Positions 60,632 to 64,000 of a DNA stretch of 64,000 bases are shown in pieces. This DNA is from Anaerotignum lactatifermentans. GTDB lineage: Bacteria; Bacillota; Clostridia; Lachnospirales; Anaerotignaceae. Below the pieces are notes generated by a model. It had not been told where the DNA came from, did not search any database, and saw only the letters and a program-made list of their open reading frames with translations. The DNA is taken from assembly GCF_016902535.1 (NCBI RefSeq), contig NZ_JACSNY010000003.1:124001-188000 (forward strand). Reading direction: 5' to 3'. Position 1 is the first letter of the stretch; every line of letters starts with the position of its first letter. The position numbers were made by a program, and so were the translations under genes.

Positions 60632-63600
60632 ATGAGCACACAAAACACAGAACAGGGAATTGTTTTTGATTCCATTAAAATTGGATTGGCTTCTCCTGAA
60701 AAAATCCATGAATGGTCCAGAGGCGAGGTAAAGAAACCCGAAACCATCAATTACAGAACATTGAAACCGGAAAAAGATGGTCTGTTCTGCGAAAGAATTT
60801 TCGGGCCCACCAAGGACTGGGAATGCCACTGCGGGAAATATAAGAGAATCCGTTACAAAGGCGTTGTCTGCGACCGCTGCGGCGTTGAGGTAACAAAAGC
60901 AAAGGTAAGAAGAGAAAGAATGGGCCATATCGAACTGGCGGCCCCTGTTTCTCATATCTGGTATTTCAAGGGAATCCCCTCCAGAATGGGTCTGATTCTT
61001 TCCATGAGCCCCAGAGCGCTGGAAAAGGTGCTGTATTTCGCGTCTTATGTGGTACTGGACGCCGGGGATACAGAGCTGCAGTACAAACAGCTGCTGAGTG
61101 AAAGAGAATACAGAGAAGCCTATGACAAATACGGCAACCGCTTTGAGGCGGCAATGGGCGCGGAAGCTATCAAAAAGCTGCTGCAGGACATTGATCTGGA
61201 AAAAGAGGCGGATGAGCTGAAACGTCAGCTGGCGGATACCACCGGTCAGAAGAGAGTCCGTATCATCAAGAAGCTGGAAGTTGTGGAAAGCTTCCGTGTA
61301 TCCGGCAACAAGCCCGAATGGATGATTTTGGATGCCATCCCGGTTATCCCTCCCGATATCCGTCCTATGGTACAGCTGGACGGCGGACGTTTCGCTACCA
61401 GCGACCTGAACGATCTGTACAGACGTGTTATCAACAGAAACAACCGTCTGAAAAGACTGCTGGATCTGGGCGCGCCTGACATTATCGTAAGAAACGAAAA
61501 AAGAATGCTGCAGGAGGCAGTAGACGCTCTGATCGACAACGGCAGAAGAGGCAGACCTGTGACCGGCCCCGGCAACAGAGCTCTGAAATCTCTGTCCGAT
61601 ATGCTCAAAGGCAAACAGGGCCGTTTCCGTCAGAACCTGCTGGGCAAACGTGTTGACTACTCCGGCCGTTCCGTTATCGTAGTAGGACCCGAACTGAAAA
61701 TCTATCAGTGCGGTCTGCCTAAGGAAATGGCCATCGAGCTGTTTAAGCCTTTTGTTATGAAGAAACTGGTGGAGGATGGTCTGGCACACAACATCAAATC
61801 CGCCAAGAGAATGGTAGAAAGATTGCAGACAGAAGTTTGGGACATCCTGGAAGATGTCATCAAAGAGCATCCTGTTATGCTCAACCGCGCACCGACCCTG
61901 CACAGACTGGGGATTCAGGCCTTTGAGCCTGTACTGGTAGAGGGCCGTGCCATCAAGCTGCATCCCCTGGTATGTACCGCGTACAATGCCGACTTCGACG
62001 GTGACCAGATGGCGGTACACGTTCCTCTGTCCGTAGAGGCACAGGCGGAATGCCGTTTCCTGCTGCTGTCCCCCAACAACCTGCTGAAACCCTCCGACGG
62101 TGCGCCTGTAACCGTACCCTCTCAGGATATGATCCTGGGTATGTATTACCTGACACTGGAAAGAGAGGACCTGAATAAAAAATACGAAGAGGATATTCTG
62201 GACGCAGAAGGCAATGTGATCGTTGCCAAAGGCGACCCGATCCTGAAAGTATTCAAAGACGAAAAGGAAGCTATGCTGGCTTATGACAACCATGAGATTT
62301 ATCTGCAGGAAGTGATCAAAGTCAGAAGAACACTGGAATTTAACGGTGTGAAAGAGACCAGACTGGTAAGAGCTACCGTTGGACGCATCATCTTCAACGA
62401 AGCGATTCCCCAGAACCTGGGCTATGTGGACAGAACAAACGAAGAAACCAAATTCGACTATGAGGTTGGTTTCCTGGTAGATAAAAAAGCCATCGGTAAG
62501 ATCATCAACAAGTGCATCAACCGCTGCGGCGCAACAGAGACAGCGGAAGTGCTGGATAAGATCAAATCCCTGGGTTATAAATTCTCCACAAGAGCTGCCA
62601 TGACCGTATCCGTATCCGATATGGAAATTCCTAAGGAAAAAGCGGAATATCTGGCAGAGGCGGAAGAAAAGGTAGATATGATTACCAGAAAGTTCAGACG
62701 TGGTCTGATGACCGACGAAGAACGCCACCAGAAAGTTATCGAGGCATGGAATATTGCCGATGATAAGATCACCGTTGCCCTGCTGGCTGGTCTGGGAAAA
62801 TATAACAACATCTATATGATGGCCAACTCCGGCGCCCGTGGTTCCAACAGACAGATCAAACAGCTGGCTGGTATGCGTGGTTTGATGGCATCCCCTAACG
62901 GCGGTATCATCGAGCTGCCCATCAAGGCGAACTTCCGTGAGGGTCTGTCCGTACTGGAGTACTTCATTTCCGCACACGGCGCAAGAAAAGGTCTGACCGA
63001 TACGGCGCTGAAGACAGCCGACTCCGGTTACCTGACCCGTCGACTGGTAGACGTATCCCAGGATATTATTGTAAGAGAATGGGACTGCTGCGAAGGCAGA
63101 GATATGGAAACACCCTGCATGGAAATTTCCGCCTTCATGGACGGCAACGAAGTCATTGAAGGTTTGCAGGATCGTATCCGTGGCAGATGGTCCGCTTATG
63201 ATATCATCCATCCCGAAACAGGGGAAATCATTGTTCCCGCTGACACCATGATTACGGTAGATCAGGCAGAAGCAGTAGAAAAAGCAGGGATCAAGAAGGT
63301 TTGGATCAGAACCGTACTGACCTGCCGTTCCGAAGTTGGTATCTGCGCGAAATGCTATGGCGCGAACATGGCTTCCGGCAGATATGTACGAATTGGTGAA
63401 TCCGTAGGTATCATCGCAGCACAGTCCATCGGTGAGCCCGGTACACAGCTGACCATGCGTACCTTCCATACGGGCGGTATCGCCGGCGATGACATCACAC
63501 AGGGTCTTCCTCGTGTCGAAGAACTGTTTGAGGCAAGAAAACCTAAGGGCCTTGCCATCATCGCGGAATTCGGCGGTCATGTTACACTGAATGATACCAA

Positions 63601-64000
63601 GAAAAAACGTGAGGTTATCATTACCAATCCGGAAACAGGGGAAACAAAGGATTATCTGATTCCTTACGGTTCCAGAATCAAAGTTTACGACGGCGACGTG
63701 ATCGAAGCCGGCGACGAAATTACAGAAGGTAGCGTAAACCCTCACGATATTCTGAAGATCAAGGGCCTGCGTGGTGTACAGGACTATATGATCCAGGAAG
63801 TACAGCGCGTATACCGTTTGCAGGGTGTAGAAATCAGCGACAAGCATATCGAAGTTATCGTTCGTCAGATGCTCAAACGTGTTAAGATCGAAGAAAACGG
63901 CGATACAGATTTCCTGCCTGGTTCTCTGGTTGACTGGCTGACATTTGAAAACACAAATGCGGCGCTGGAAGCAGAAGGCAAAGAACCTGCGAAGGGTTCC
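60632..64000 (+). CDS. rpoC: RNA polymerase beta' subunit, cut by window end
   Basis: The first 1123 residues; no stop before the window ends. It has the N-terminal zinc finger (CHCGKYK...CDRCGVEV, about 68-87), the catalytic NADFDGDQM at residues 452-460, and a later zinc-binding cysteine set near [17 protein letters not shown] (about 898-914). Also present is the trigger-loop region [19 protein letters not shown] (about 931-949). ATG 60632 follows AAGGAGAACAAGCCC. Cotranscribed with rpoB. Nothing unusual within the part seen. Confidence 0.97.
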   Translation, partial: MSTQNTEQGIVFDSIKIGLASPEKIHEWSRGEVKKPETINYRTLKPEKDGLFCERIFGPTKDWECHCGKYKRIRYKGVVCDRCGVEVTKAKVRRERMGHIELAAPVSHIWYFKGIPSRMGLILSMSPRALEKVLYFASYVVLDAGDTELQYKQLLSEREYREAYDKYGNRFEAAMGAEAIKKLLQDIDLEKEADELKRQLADTTGQKRVRIIKKLEVVESFRVSGNKPEWMILDAIPVIPPDIRPMVQLDGGRFATSDLNDLYRRVINRNNRLKRLLDLGAPDIIVRNEKRMLQEAVDALIDNGRRGRPVTGPGNRALKSLSDMLKGKQGRFRQNLLGKRVDYSGRSVIVVGPELKIYQCGLPKEMAIELFKPFVMKKLVEDGLAHNIKSAKRMVERLQTEVWDILEDVIKEHPVMLNRAPTLHRLGIQAFEPVLVEGRAIKLHPLVCTAYNADFDGDQMAVHVPLSVEAQAECRFLLLSPNNLLKPSDGAPVTVPSQDMILGMYYLTLEREDLNKKYEEDILDAEGNVIVAKGDPILKVFKDEKEAMLAYDNHEIYLQEVIKVRRTLEFNGVKETRLVRATVGRIIFNEAIPQNLGYVDRTNEETKFDYEVGFLVDKKAIGKIINKCINRCGATETAEVLDKIKSLGYKFSTRAAMTVSVSDMEIPKEKAEYLAEAEEKVDMITRKFRRGLMTDEERHQKVIEAWNIADDKITVALLAGLGKYNNIYMMANSGARGSNRQIKQLAGMRGLMASPNGGIIELPIKANFREGLSVLEYFISAHGARKGLTDTALKTADSGYLTRRLVDVSQDIIVREWDCCEGRDMETPCMEISAFMDGNEVIEGLQDRIRGRWSAYDIIHPETGEIIVPADTMITVDQAEAVEKAGIKKVWIRTVLTCRSEVGICAKCYGANMASGRYVRIGESVGIIAAQSIGEPGTQLTMRTFHTGGIAGDDITQGLPRVEELFEARKPKGLAIIAEFGGHVTLNDTKKKREVIITNPETGETKDYLIPYGSRIKVYDGDVIEAGDEITEGSVNPHDILKIKGLRGVQDYMIQEVQRVYRLQGVEISDKHIEVIVRQMLKRVKIEENGDTDFLPGSLVDWLTFENTNAALEAEGKEPAKGS

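Noticed and set aside
58227-60641. Long antisense open frame across rpoB
   Set aside because: Mirror of codon bias in rpoB; no start signals, no recognisable domain.
60599-63847. Long antisense open frame across rpoC
   Set aside because: Same reason; the sense frame carries all RpoC motifs.

Overview
The window reads as chromosome from a low-to-mid GC, endospore-forming, amino-acid-fermenting member of the Clostridia. The evidence is a cotJABC spore-coat operon, a clostridial-type glutamate dehydrogenase with strong expression signals, 2[4Fe-4S] ferredoxin, Gram-positive envelope genes (LTA synthase-like, two LCP proteins, CsaB, TagA/WecG family), AGGAGG-type ribosome binding sites throughout, and the Firmicutes rpmG-secE-nusG-rplKAJL-rpoBC order. 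A relative of Anaerotignum/Lachnospiraceae is my inference, not something the sequence proves. No rRNA, tRNA, CRISPR, insertion sequence or prophage was seen.

Layout. 1-3.2 kb: the 5' tip of an unknown minus-strand gene, then pheB-thrB-lysC (aspartate-family amino acids). 3.2-6 kb: cotJA-cotJB-cotJC on the minus strand, a cluster of nested inverted repeats, and a glycerate 2-kinase. 6.2-11.5 kb: three tandem, very similar NSS-family sodium-dependent transporters, each with its own terminator, and a conserved block upstream of at least two of them. 12-17.7 kb: an LTA synthase-like phosphoglycerol transferase divergent from two LytR-CpsA-Psr ligases, uridine kinase and a 58-residue membrane protein. 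17.8-18.9 kb: an EndoA/MazF-type RNase without a visible antitoxin and a YdcC/LolA-like lipoprotein.

19.1-30.7 kb is the most unusual part. It holds a secreted phosphodiester glycosidase followed by a tightly overlapping run: a MurJ-like flippase fused to an O-antigen ligase/polymerase-like domain, a GT4 glycosyltransferase, two small DUF4330-type membrane proteins, a GT4 fused to a CsaB-type pyruvyl transferase, and a TagA/WecG-type transferase, with a YitT-type protein last. I read this as a pathway that makes, flips, ligates or polymerises and pyruvylates a secondary cell wall polymer.

31-36.5 kb: a CdaR/PucR-like regulator, ftsEX, an S41 protease and mreB/mbl. 37-41.8 kb: gdhA, a SigV/RsiV-like ECF sigma and anti-sigma pair with a duplicated-module lipoprotein, ferredoxin and a gamma-carbonic-anhydrase-like protein. 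41.9-44.8 kb: a zinc ABC importer behind a strong promoter with a palindromic operator, and a TSCPD protein. 44.9-48.5 kb: translation and secretion genes with an L10 leader and paired leader elements before rplK and rplA. 48.5-56 kb: a zinc-ribbon/SHOCT protein, an XRE regulator, a BlaI-BlaR1-like pair with two palindromic operators, a DUF3885 protein, an EamA transporter and QueH. 56-64 kb: rpoB behind a long structured leader, and rpoC, which runs off the window.
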